Below, one piece after another: positions 10,588-19,653 of a DNA stretch of 64,000 nt. The notes below the pieces were generated by a model. The model saw nothing but the letters and a program-made list of their open reading frames with translations. It was not told the DNA's origin and made no database searches. The stretch lies in assembly GCA_947650285.1 (NCBI GenBank), contig CANTFL010001198.1:372001-436000 (forward strand), written 5' to 3'. The translations under genes were made by a program, and so were the position numbers. The stretch comes from Hyaloperonospora brassicae (lineage: Eukaryota > Oomycota > Peronosporomycetes > Peronosporales > Peronosporaceae). Every line of letters starts with the position of its first letter. Position 1 is the stretch's first letter.

Positions 10588-12224
10588 TTACGGGAACAAC
10601 CGCTTCGGGTCGCGCGGGAACATGGAGGCCTTACGGATGTTGCCTAGACCCAGGTACAGCATGACAACACGTTCCAGACCAATACCACCGCCGCCATGGG
10701 GAAGAGCACCAAGGCGGAATGAATCGATATAGGTGCGCATGGATTCCTGCGGCACGCCCAGCTCCTGCATGCGCTCGATGAGTAGGTTCGGGTCGTGCAC
10801 ACGCTGCGCGCCGGAGACGATCTCTTCGCCGCGGATCATCATGTCGTATGAGTTACTCCAGCGCTTGTCATGCGGGTCAGGCATTGTATAGAACGGACGC
10901 ACACCGAGCGGGAACTTGTCCAGAATGTAGAAGTCCGTGTCATACTTTTCTTTGACGAGGCGGCCAAGCCACTTTTCGTTTTCCGTGCTCAGATCGTCTT
11001 CAGGCTCCTGTGAGGCGCCAGCTTCTTTTAGCATCTTTACACCTTCCTCGAAGTTAATGATGAGCGACGGCTTCTGGTACTTGAGCATCTCGAAGGGATG
11101 CTGCTCGTTTATAATAGCCAACTCCTTCGCATAGCGCTCCTTCAGGCCATCGAAGATGTAAATGAACAGGTCCGAGAATACCTCCAGCACCTCGTGGTAG
11201 TGTTCCCTGATGGTCATTTCCAGGTCAAGACCAACAAACTCGCACATGTGGCGATGTGTGTTCGAGTTTTCGGCACGAAAGACCGGGCCAATCTCAAACA
11301 CGCGCTCGAGGCCAGCAACAGCGCACGCCATCTGCTTGTACGTCTGAGGACTCTGAGCCAGGGCCGCATCCTGATCAAAGTATTTGAGCGTAAAGCAGTT
11401 GGCTCCGCTCTCTGAGGCACCGCCCACAAGTTTTGGCGTATGAATCTCAACAAAGTCGCGACTAACGAGGAACTCACGGAAGAGGTGGCCGACAGCTGCT
11501 TGGATGCGCATGATGCACTGATTGGCAGGTGTTCGCAAGTCAAGGGGTCGCGTGTTCAGCCGAGTCTCCAATCCCACATTCACGTACGTAGATCCTTCAG
11601 CCTTGACGATAGTGTCCGAGCGAGCGGCGTCTTCCACCTGGAAAGGAAGCTCGGGCAACGCCTTGCTGACCACAAACAACTTCTCCACAAGCAGTTCCAC
11701 GTCCTTTTGCGTGGTACTCACCACGGAACTCTCGGGCACACTGAGCGTCACAAAGACGTCCACGACGGACTCCTTGGGCACACCAGCTGCAAACTTGATC
11801 ATCGGACGCGACACCTTGTCGCTCTCGTGCAAAATAGCTTGTATCGTCGCTGTCTGTTGACGTAGCGTGATAAACACGAGCTTCGCCTTGGCGCGCACGG
11901 TCTGGAGGTAGCCGCGCACCCAAAAGCTCTGGCCCTGGAGCTCCACGTTCAAGTCCTTGACGCTGTTTTTCAAATGCATGCAACAAAGTAGTCATAAAAT
12001 ACCGTCAGCTTTAATTTACCTCACTGGGCGATCTGTAGATAAACATGAGCTTCCGCCTACAGCTTATAGCCGCGATTTGGACGCTCCGTCGACTGGATGA
12101 GCGGCAGGTCGCCGTACGTGTCCGTGAGCGTCGGACCTGCGGCTACTGCAGCCGCTTTCTGGCGCTCGAGGATGCGCAGCTCCTTCTTCGTCAGCTTCTT
12201 CGGAGCAGGTGGAGCGTCCGCCAT
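10588..12224 (-). CDS. DARS1: Aspartyl-tRNA synthetase, cytosolic (class II)
   Basis: Two exons, 12224-12061 and 11962-10588, with a 98-nt GT-AG intron, encode 512 aa. Exon 1 gives a Lys/Ala-rich extension (KKLTKKELRILERQKAAA, then YGDLPLIQS) typical of eukaryotic AspRS. The exon 1-2 junction restores the conserved lead-in to the OB-fold anticodon-binding domain (SFWVRGYLQTVRAKAK, FITLRQQ). The class II catalytic core follows: motif 1 region (FLVSRDFVEIHTPKL), QSPQTYKQM, motif 2 (GPVFRAENSNTHRH, EFVGLDLEM), KEKYDTDFYILDKFPL, the aspartate-specific SNSYDMMIRGEEI, and motif 3 (GGGGIGLERVVM). It ends in FPRDPKRLFP, as in the human enzyme. It charges tRNA-Asp in the cytosol. The downstream exon alone could be misread as starting at the ATG at 11979, which would lose the N-terminus. 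It is divergent from RNase HII. Confidence 0.95.
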
Positions 12225-12456
12225 TATCGCAATAGTCACTGGAAGGAATTTGGATCGAACTGATTGGCGACGCGAATTCGACGGTTTGGGGGAGAGCCAC
12301 ACAGACAGACACACACAAACACCCGAGCGAAGAGAGTTAGAGCTCTGGCAATTAGAGATAGCGACGTCGAGCTCGAGATAGGGGGGCCAATCAAACGACG
12401 ACAGACGCGTCGAGCCGCCACGATTGGATAAAACTAACCGCGCCATCGGCACACGA
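12225..12456. promoter_or_regulatory. Divergent promoter region, AspRS / RNase HII
   Basis: 232 bp separate the two ATGs. The interval includes a short CA-rich run (acagacagacacacacaaac near 12301-12320) and the motif ccaatcaaacgac near 12387. No defined initiator was mapped. Confidence 0.5.
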
Positions 12457-13419
12457 ATGCGCGCGAGAGTAGCTACCAAGCGCGGCGTCAAGGTCTCGGC
12501 AACCGCCGCACCGCGCCGCTCTGCGCGTCTCCATGCAGCCAAGTCCCATAGAGCGTCTAACGGGATATGCGCTGTCACGCCGGACGTTTCTGCGCGATCT
12601 TCAGGAGCCTCACAGCCTGCGAAACGAGCGCCACAAACAGCAAACGAATGGCCAGCGGGTACGCTGTCACGCGCGTTTGAGACGCGCTACGCAGCCAGAG
12701 GCCACACAGTCGTTATTGGGGTCGATGAGGCTGGACGAGGACCACTGGCAGGTCCTGTCGTAGCGGATGCGTGTCACGTGCCGCTCGACGTGACGATCGC
12801 CGGTGTGGATGACAGCAAGAAGCTCATCGAGTGCCGGCGCGAGGAGCTCTTTGAGCTCCTGACGACTCATCCGCGCGTCACGTACGCTGTGCACGTCAAC
12901 AGCGCGCAGCGGATCGACGAGGTTAACATTCTGCAGGCGTCACTCGAGTCCATGGCCAAGTCGGCGCATGACGTCGCGGAGCGGCTGCAGCAGATGGACC
13001 GTACGTTTGTCCTCGTGGACGGCAACAAACTGCCACCGACGCTACAACTTTCTGCTGAGACGGTGGTCAAAGGCGACGCGAAGGTCTACAGCATTGCAGC
13101 GGCCTCGATCATTGCCAAAGTCACGCGAGATCGGCTCATGCGCGCGTATGACCAGCAGTATCCGCAATACGGACTGGCGCAGCACAAGGGGTACCCGACA
13201 AGAGCTCACGTTGCTGCCATTGCCAGGCACGGACCGTGTGCGATTCATCGCATGACGTTTGCGCCGTTGAAGTCGAGAGTGAGTTGCAAGCAGGAGGCAA
13301 AGGACGAGTCTGCGATACACCACGAGGGCAGACGAACGACGCCGACGACGACGACGACGCCGACGACGACGCCGACGACAACAGCAGTGCCGACTGTTCT
13401 TGCTGCAGTCGAAGGATAG
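12457..13419 (+). CDS. Bacterial-type ribonuclease HII with N-terminal extension
   Basis: Single exon of 320 aa; the open frame extends 11 codons upstream but the first ATG is at 12457. Residues 84-270 are a complete RNase HII: VIGVDEAGRGPLAGPVV (catalytic D90, E91), DDSKKL, LVDGNKLPP (D188), VVKGDAKVYSIAAASIIAK (D207), then the QYGLAQHKGYPTRAH signature. The DEAGRGPLAGPVV block and the spacing of the acidic residues fit prokaryotic RnhB rather than eukaryotic RNase H2A. It cleaves RNA in RNA-DNA hybrids and at single ribonucleotides. The first 80 residues are rich in Arg, Ala, Ser and Thr with almost no acids early (MRARVATKRGVKVSATAAPR), which suggests an organelle-targeting presequence (inference). 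The C-terminus ends in a Thr/Pro low-complexity run encoded by ACG/CCG repeats (about 13336-13390). It converges on the myosin gene, with 60 bp between stops. Confidence 0.9.
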   Translation: MRARVATKRGVKVSATAAPRRSARLHAAKSHRASNGICAVTPDVSARSSGASQPAKRAPQTANEWPAGTLSRAFETRYAARGHTVVIGVDEAGRGPLAGPVVADACHVPLDVTIAGVDDSKKLIECRREELFELLTTHPRVTYAVHVNSAQRIDEVNILQASLESMAKSAHDVAERLQQMDRTFVLVDGNKLPPTLQLSAETVVKGDAKVYSIAAASIIAKVTRDRLMRAYDQQYPQYGLAQHKGYPTRAHVAAIARHGPCAIHRMTFAPLKSRVSCKQEAKDESAIHHEGRRTTPTTTTTPTTTPTTTAVPTVLAAVEG

Positions 13420-13479
13420 TAATAATGCCCATGTGTATATTTCTTGGAACAGTTTATAGATACGTTTTTTCTGCCCGAC

Positions 13480-16400
13480 CTAAGTAGCAACCGCTACAAA
13501 CGGCGACCGTCGGGTTTGCAGCGGAGCAACTCGCGCTGCGTCTTCGACCGGACTCTCCAGACTGCAGCAGCTGTCGCCGCTGCCGAGGTTGCGCGGCGAG
13601 CTCGCAAACGACGAAGTCGACAACGCGTCTGTTGGACGGCGTACCAGAGACGGCAACTTGTACGATGTCATGGTCTGGATGTGCGCTTCAAAGCAGGTGT
13701 CGCACACGCGCTGAGCCGCCGTGTAGCCCAAGTGAGGAAGCGCTAGCTGGCGGGTCGAGTGTTCGTAACAAAACGAGTGGCCACACTGGCGGCAGTGGTG
13801 GCGTCGCGCGAGTAGGTTGAACGTGCAGTCGCACTCGTAGCAAGTCGGGGCCTTGGCAAAGCGAGGGACGGCAACTCCAGACGAAACGGCCAGCGATGAC
13901 GTGTAGCACGTCGAAGCATTGGAGGATGACCGCGAACGATACATGCCAGCGGATGCTGCGCGTCGGAGCGTTGGGTAATGCCGGTCTCGTCCATATACGT
14001 CATCTTCGCCATCCACGGAGCGGTCGTCAGCGTACGACGATCCAGCGTAGCTCGGGCTACCAAAGTAAGCCGGCATGCAACCGCTTGTAGCGTGCGCCGT
14101 ACTGCGGGGTGTTGCAATGTTCCAGCGCGAAGAGCCCCGCTGACCGTATGACGTCAATGGTGTTGCAATGCCGAGAGGATTATCGACGGTGCAAGAACGC
14201 CTTTGCTGGCTGTAATTGTACGAGACGGAAGTCTCGGTGCAAATACTTTCCACCTTCAGTGCCAGCTCAGGCGCCTGTAGCTGCAACCGCATCGTCTCGC
14301 GCTTGATCTGCGCGGCGACGAGCTTCTGGAGCGCGATTTCTTGCTGATGCTGACGTTCTGGCGAGGGTTGAACAGCAGCTACTTCACGAATCTCTTCACG
14401 CAATTGACAAGCCTCATTTTGGACCTTCAACTCTTGAAGCCGCCACAAATCCAAGCTGTGGCGTCGATCACGCGATCGAGGAGCGCAAGGTGACATAGGC
14501 GGAGTGATGTCTTCTACTTCCGCATCTTCGTCTGCCGATGCGAGTATGGGCGGCAAACTGGAACGGCGGACACGGCGCAACTTCGGTGTCTGAGGCTTAG
14601 ACGTCCGCCCGCTGTCGAGCGAATCCACGGTGCAACCGACATCACGGCCGCTCGCGACATTGGGGTTGCCGCCGTTTTCCATTGATGGAAGATCGGTCGC
14701 AACTTCAGGTTCCAAAACGTTTCGGCAGCCGCGCTGATCGCTGTCGTCTTCTGGGGATCCATCGTCTAAAGAGAGCATGACCGCCTTTTGAGGAATATCG
14801 CAAGCGGAGACGATGTCAACTTTCGACGAGAAAAGCGACGGCTGCTGGCATTCTATGGCCGCACTTTGAGCCACCATGACTTGCACCTGCCGACGTAGTT
14901 CAGCCAGCTCGTCCTTGAGCTGCGCATTATCCTGTTTCAGCTTGGCCACGTTTCGGCTCTCCTCGCGCAGTGCCTTCAGCGCCCGCTTAGCAGTACGACA
15001 ACGCGTCGCGCACTGGAGCGCCAAAACAGCACTGCAGAGCTTCCGGTACTTCCGCTGAGCTGAAGACCGCCGCCAAGCTGTCGAGATGAGAGTCACAGCA
15101 CGCGCTTGACGAAGCGCCTCCACAACTCGTGTGGCGCGGCGGCATCGAAAGCGGCACTGCACCGCCAGTACACCTGCCCGAGCACGAAGAAACCTGCTAC
15201 GCGCGCACAGCTGACGCATTCTTGCTTGCAATACACGAGCTCGTTGCATTTCGCGTAGCCAGCAAACGTATCGGCAGGCGCGTTGTCCTCGCACGCGGGC
15301 TTGGATTTCGATTGTGACTTGGCGAAGGTGTCGGTAGCTACGGCGCGCCACGAATCCTCTCACGTGCTTTTGTATGACAAGGCTTGCCTCTTGACGTACA
15401 GACACGCGGAGGTTTTCCAGCTTCTCGTATGGCTTGCGACGGAAAAAGACCCGCGTCTTGCCAAGACTGACGCCGAGTCGAGCCTGTCGTTTCTTCTCAT
15501 CACCACCGTCTTCGTCTTCCATCGTTCCGTCAGCAAGAACTTGGATGAGCTGATGCAGGCACAAGTCCATTCCGCTCCGGCTACAGCGTTTTGTTCCGGC
15601 AACACTATCGCCGGATTCGCAGAGCGAGAGTAGTACGCGACGGTAACGACCGAGGAATTGCTCATGCGATAGACGCACGGGGAAGCCTGCGCGGGCAACT
15701 CTCACTGCTTCAAGGACACCACCACTGCGTAGCTGCTCGACCACTCGGGTGCTTTGGAAAAGAGAGCCCACGTGCGAGTCATTGGGCTTGATGCAGCGCA
15801 CATACCGAGGTGTCGTAGCGCGGACAGTAGCCAATAGCTCGTTCAGCTGGATCTTGAACTGAGTGCCCACGCTGACTGCTGCGATGGCCGACTTGGCACG
15901 TCGACGGGCCCGGCCGCCAGCACCTTCGACCTCTGCGTCCACGCGGGCACCGTTTTCATCCACCGATCCTGCGGCAAGGGCTTGAATAAGCGGGTTAGAC
16001 GATCCCGCCAACAGCTGCGCCGCGCTCTCGCCCAAGGAGTCTTTGTTTTTCGCAAGAAACCCATCGATGGTATAAGTGACGCAGCCTGCATAATGTGCCA
16101 CGACGAACTGAGTGGAGCGCTGGATGAGAGGGGCCGGTCGAAAATGCGGGTGCTGTGTCTTCTTCTCAAACTCCTGGTAGTATTTGGCAACGAGGGCGCG
16201 GTCGGTGCCTTGAGGAAAGACACACTCCTGGTCCGTGAGTGAAAAAATGCCAATCGGTCGACGTTCGTAGAGCTCGAGACACGCGCGGTTGTTCGGGAAA
16301 TCGACAAAGCTCCAGCAGATGCCCTCGTCTCGGTACAGCCGCTGCTCTTCTTCGAAAACGTACTGATTGAACTGATGTTGCAACGCCTCATTCGCGTAAT

Positions 16401-18006
16401 TGATGCAGAGTTGTTCAAACGAGTTCTCGGCCATGTCTTCAAATCCAAAGATATCGAGCAGTCCAATGAAATCGACCGACTTCGCGTCATCTTCGTCGTC
16501 GTCCTGGCTGGCACCCCAGGGCTGTTGCTGCAGTTTGTTATTGACGCGTGCGACAAGCCATTCGAACAAAAGACGGTAGCACTCCATCGTCACTGCGTTC
16601 CGCGTGTTGCGGGCGTACGCGACGTCAACTCCCACGACTAACGTCTCGTTGGACACGTGCAGCTGGCGCTTCGTCAGTGCATGATCTAACGCTTCCGTCG
16701 AGACGCCCAAGAGCTCCGCCGCCTTTGTAAAGTGGTTGCACTCGCCGACCGTCGACGTCAAAATGCGCGCCTCGTCCGCAAACACATTATCTTCGCGCCG
16801 ATGCGGCACCTGTTCAAAATCCACATTGCCCATATGCAGCACTGCCGCGACGATCTCCAGCACGCCATGGACCTCGCACTCGCTCATCCCCAGTTGCCGC
16901 ATGGCTCGCTGCGTCGCACGGAACTGCACGGCGTCCTTGACACCGTCGCGTCGCTTCGAGCATCGGCTTTGATTCAAGAGACGAAAGTTCTGCGGTCCGC
17001 CCGTGATCGCCAACGCCTGCCGCTGCTCTTCGCTCACGCACGAGCGATCGGCGCTCAAGAGCTCGTAGAAAATGTGGAAATTGCGCTCGTTCGTTGCCTG
17101 TTTGATCACGCGGATCTTCTCCAAGAGATACGTTCGGATGCGAGCGCCCGCGAGTCGCCGTCGCTCGTCCCGGAAGCGCAGCTCAATGAACTTGCCAAAC
17201 CGCGAGCTGTTGTCGTTCCGCACGGTGCGCGCGTTCCCAAACGCTTCCAGAATCGGATTCGACTGCAGAATCTGCTCCTCAATCGTCGGACGGGGCGGCA
17301 GAGACACAAGACCCGACGCCTCAGCAACTACCGCCGCCTCGTGACTGGTCGTGATTGTGCTCTGGCTCTTCCGCGCGCCGCACGTGATGGCAAAGTACGT
17401 CATAATGATCTTCGTGGCCTCGGTCTTCCCTGCGCCACTCTCGCCGCTAATGAGGATCGCCTGACTGCGTCCGTGCTGCACAATGTCCACGTACGCGGCT
17501 CGTGCCACCGCAAAGAGGTGCGGCTCGCTCGCGTCCGTGGCACTCACGTCGCTCAAGCGGCTGTCCCGGTCATTGTACGCGTACCGCTGCAACACGTCGT
17601 CGCCGTAGAGCTGCGGCAGGCGCTCGAACGGGTTGATCGAGATCAGAATGTCGCCAATGTGCGTGTAGATCGCGTGGCGCGCGTAGCGCAGCCGCAGCGC
17701 GTGGAGAATCGATGCCTCGTGCAGGTGCGGCAGCGCCACGAGGTCGCGCTGGTCCTGTTCGCCCGCGCGGTTGCGGGGCAGCACGTTTACACACGCGCCC
17801 GAGGCGTCAAACGCCAAGCGCACGTCTCGTTGGTCGTTGTTGTTGTTGTTGTTGTTGCTGCTGCCGTTGTTGTTGCTGTCAATGTCGTTGCTGTCGATGG
17901 CAACGCGCACGGCGGTCGGCCGCGCTTCGAGGACGCGGGCGGCGAGCCACACGCGCTCGGGGCTCTTCGCTGGGTCCGCGACCCACACGCGCGCGCCGTC
18001 GTCCAT
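13480..18006 (-). CDS. Unconventional myosin with IQ motifs, coiled coil and C-terminal FYVE finger
   Basis: One uninterrupted exon encodes 1508 aa. The motor domain fills about residues 80-850: P-loop GESGAGKT (188-195), NPILEAFGNART and NNSSRFGKF (switch I region), LLDIFGFEDMAENSFEQLCINYANE (switch II and relay), and CIKPND before the converter. An insert of about 15 Asn/Ser codons sits near residues 43-58, ahead of the motor core. About six IQ-like motifs follow (about 865-990, such as IQKHVRGFVARRSYRHL and IQARVRGQRACRYV), then a short coiled coil (VAKLKQDNAQLKDELAELRRQV). A long Ser-rich linker leads to a FYVE-type zinc finger at about 1382-1436 (CYECDCTF, RRHHCRQCGHSFC, CDTCFEAH). The RRHHCRxCG core is intact; the N-terminal WxxD motif is not evident. 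FYVE fingers bind PI3P, so the likely role is actin-based transport of endosomes. Myosin-FYVE fusions are known from oomycetes. Class assignment was not attempted. Confidence 0.95.
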   Translation of the reverse strand: MDDGARVWVADPAKSPERVWLAARVLEARPTAVRVAIDSNDIDSNNNGSSNNNNNNNDQRDVRLAFDASGACVNVLPRNRAGEQDQRDLVALPHLHEASILHALRLRYARHAIYTHIGDILISINPFERLPQLYGDDVLQRYAYNDRDSRLSDVSATDASEPHLFAVARAAYVDIVQHGRSQAILISGESGAGKTEATKIIMTYFAITCGARKSQSTITTSHEAAVVAEASGLVSLPPRPTIEEQILQSNPILEAFGNARTVRNDNSSRFGKFIELRFRDERRRLAGARIRTYLLEKIRVIKQATNERNFHIFYELLSADRSCVSEEQRQALAITGGPQNFRLLNQSRCSKRRDGVKDAVQFRATQRAMRQLGMSECEVHGVLEIVAAVLHMGNVDFEQVPHRREDNVFADEARILTSTVGECNHFTKAAELLGVSTEALDHALTKRQLHVSNETLVVGVDVAYARNTRNAVTMECYRLLFEWLVARVNNKLQQQPWGASQDDDEDDAKSVDFIGLLDIFGFEDMAENSFEQLCINYANEALQHQFNQYVFEEEQRLYRDEGICWSFVDFPNNRACLELYERRPIGIFSLTDQECVFPQGTDRALVAKYYQEFEKKTQHPHFRPAPLIQRSTQFVVAHYAGCVTYTIDGFLAKNKDSLGESAAQLLAGSSNPLIQALAAGSVDENGARVDAEVEGAGGRARRRAKSAIAAVSVGTQFKIQLNELLATVRATTPRYVRCIKPNDSHVGSLFQSTRVVEQLRSGGVLEAVRVARAGFPVRLSHEQFLGRYRRVLLSLCESGDSVAGTKRCSRSGMDLCLHQLIQVLADGTMEDEDGGDEKKRQARLGVSLGKTRVFFRRKPYEKLENLRVSVRQEASLVIQKHVRGFVARRSYRHLRQVTIEIQARVRGQRACRYVCWLREMQRARVLQARMRQLCARSRFLRARAGVLAVQCRFRCRRATRVVEALRQARAVTLISTAWRRSSAQRKYRKLCSAVLALQCATRCRTAKRALKALREESRNVAKLKQDNAQLKDELAELRRQVQVMVAQSAAIECQQPSLFSSKVDIVSACDIPQKAVMLSLDDGSPEDDSDQRGCRNVLEPEVATDLPSMENGGNPNVASGRDVGCTVDSLDSGRTSKPQTPKLRRVRRSSLPPILASADEDAEVEDITPPMSPCAPRSRDRRHSLDLWRLQELKVQNEACQLREEIREVAAVQPSPERQHQQEIALQKLVAAQIKRETMRLQLQAPELALKVESICTETSVSYNYSQQRRSCTVDNPLGIATPLTSYGQRGSSRWNIATPRSTAHATSGCMPAYFGSPSYAGSSYADDRSVDGEDDVYGRDRHYPTLRRAASAGMYRSRSSSNASTCYTSSLAVSSGVAVPRFAKAPTCYECDCTFNLLARRHHCRQCGHSFCYEHSTRQLALPHLGYTAAQRVCDTCFEAHIQTMTSYKLPSLVRRPTDALSTSSFASSPRNLGSGDSCCSLESPVEDAARVAPLQTRRSPFVAVAT

Positions 18007-19627
18007 TGGTGGACTAAGATGTCAGTGGGCAATGCGGCGGTCCGACTAGTGAGAAGACAGACAGACGACAGACACGCGCACAAGTGGCTGCTCTTTTGTT
18101 GTTGATCGCCGCGTCGTCGTTGGTGCAATGTGGTGTGGTGTGGTGTGGACGTCGAGCGTGCGCGTTGGATGGAAAAAGTCGCACTGTGCAACTCCAACGG
18201 CGCAATGGCTCGGGGCGGTGGTGGCCGGGCAGTCCGTCCGCGCTCCATGACCGGGAGGATGGGCATCTCAGGCGGTTTTTTGCGCCAATAAAAAGCGCAG
18301 ATGCGGCAACTGCAATCCTCAAGAGCCGTCGTCGACGGCCGCGCGAAGCGTGACGAAAGCCGTGGCGACGGCTGGGGGCGCACATGTCGCAGGGGCAACG
18401 AGGCAGAGACGATTGCTGTTGCCACCCAAGTGGCTGTGTGGCTGCCGTGGGAACTGAAGAAGGTGTGCGCGATCGGAGGTCGACGGAGACGGACGTGCAG
18501 CGAATTCACTCGGCAGCCGCCTCTGTGGGTGAAGCCAACTTGCTGGCGCGCTCATTTCCTTTGGCAGAAAAAGGTCGAGCGGAAACGGCCAGCGCGCAAC
18601 GTCAGGCGGGTCCGTTTTGTGGTCACTCGTCGCTCGCTCTTTACAGGGCACTGCGAAGAAGCGCTGCGGTTCGCAGCACAGCGCTTTGACGGCGTTTGCT
18701 GCCACTGCACTGTTGCACGACAGATGGAGCTACAATGAGACGGCTAGGAGCGACACCCATGGCTGCGGGAGAGGCTCTGTTAACTACAGTTGCTGCGGCT
18801 GCGACTACTACTGCTGCTGCTGCTGCTGCCGCCCGCAGCACGCTCTTTTTTCTCAGACTGCGCGACGGTCGGGCGCCGCGTCCGCGCGAAACGCCCAGGC
18901 CAAAATTTCGCTCGCGCGCAGCTGACGTCGGTCTGGGAAGGCCATTGGCGGCGGAATCGAGCCGGACCGCTGTTGCGGAACAAGTCGGTGCGCTACGGTC
19001 GGTAGGCTTGTCCACGCCGGGAACGATCGGCTCGTGAGCGGGCAACGGGCGGCAGACGAGCGGTCGGGTGCAAAGCAAGATAAAGATCATTGCTGTTGCT
19101 GTTGCCGTTGCCGCCGCTGTACTTCAAGCTCCGCGGAGACGTGAATCCAGCGGTTGCCCAGACTTGTTGAAACGCGGTTCTTCACGTCGTTTCGGATGTT
19201 TTTTCTCCGGCTGAGACACGCCGAGGCGACAAGTTTGGCGTCAAGTGCAGGATGATGCACTGTACTACTGTACGACTGCAGTATAGACAAAGACGTACAA
19301 CTGTGCAATGAGTCAATACGTCGTGGGCTCGTACGATTGTGACGCGAGCAGCAGCAGTAGCAGCAGCAGCAGTAGGGACACCCTCAGTGACAATGACAGG
19401 CTACGCAGCAGGTGGAACAGACGCTCGAACCCCTCGTAGTAATACACGTCCGACTATCATTATCTCTCTTCCTCCGCTCCTCCATCCCTGCGCCGCTACT
19501 GGCGCAGCGAGATGCTTATTGTCTTCGCAGTAACTAGCTAAGAACGCCATGGCGTTGAAATCCGACACGCGGGTGCAGTCGGCCGGCCGGAGCGCAGGAC
19601 GCCAGCGGGTCGCGTACAAGTGCTCGC
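18007..19627. other. Upstream region of myosin and spacer
   Basis: No supported gene. Many overlapping frames on both strands reflect high GC without domain signal. There are short CTG/CAG-like microsatellites near 18808-18830 and 19348-19375. It holds the promoter of the myosin gene and the 3-prime flank of the Q-rich gene. Confidence 0.5.
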
Positions 19628-19653
19628 TTAGGAGCTGCTCCAGCGCGATTGGT

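Noticed and set aside
12424..12456. Upstream extension of the RNase HII frame
   Set aside because: The frame is open from 12424 but begins with TTG; the first ATG is at 12457.
16732..18105. 457-codon plus-strand frame opposite the myosin motor
   Set aside because: Antisense shadow of a strongly conserved motor domain; composition biased to His/Arg/Val/Ala with no family similarity.
18301..18738. 145-codon plus-strand frame upstream of myosin
   Set aside because: Arg/Val/Ala-rich with several equally long overlapping frames, as expected from GC-rich spacer.
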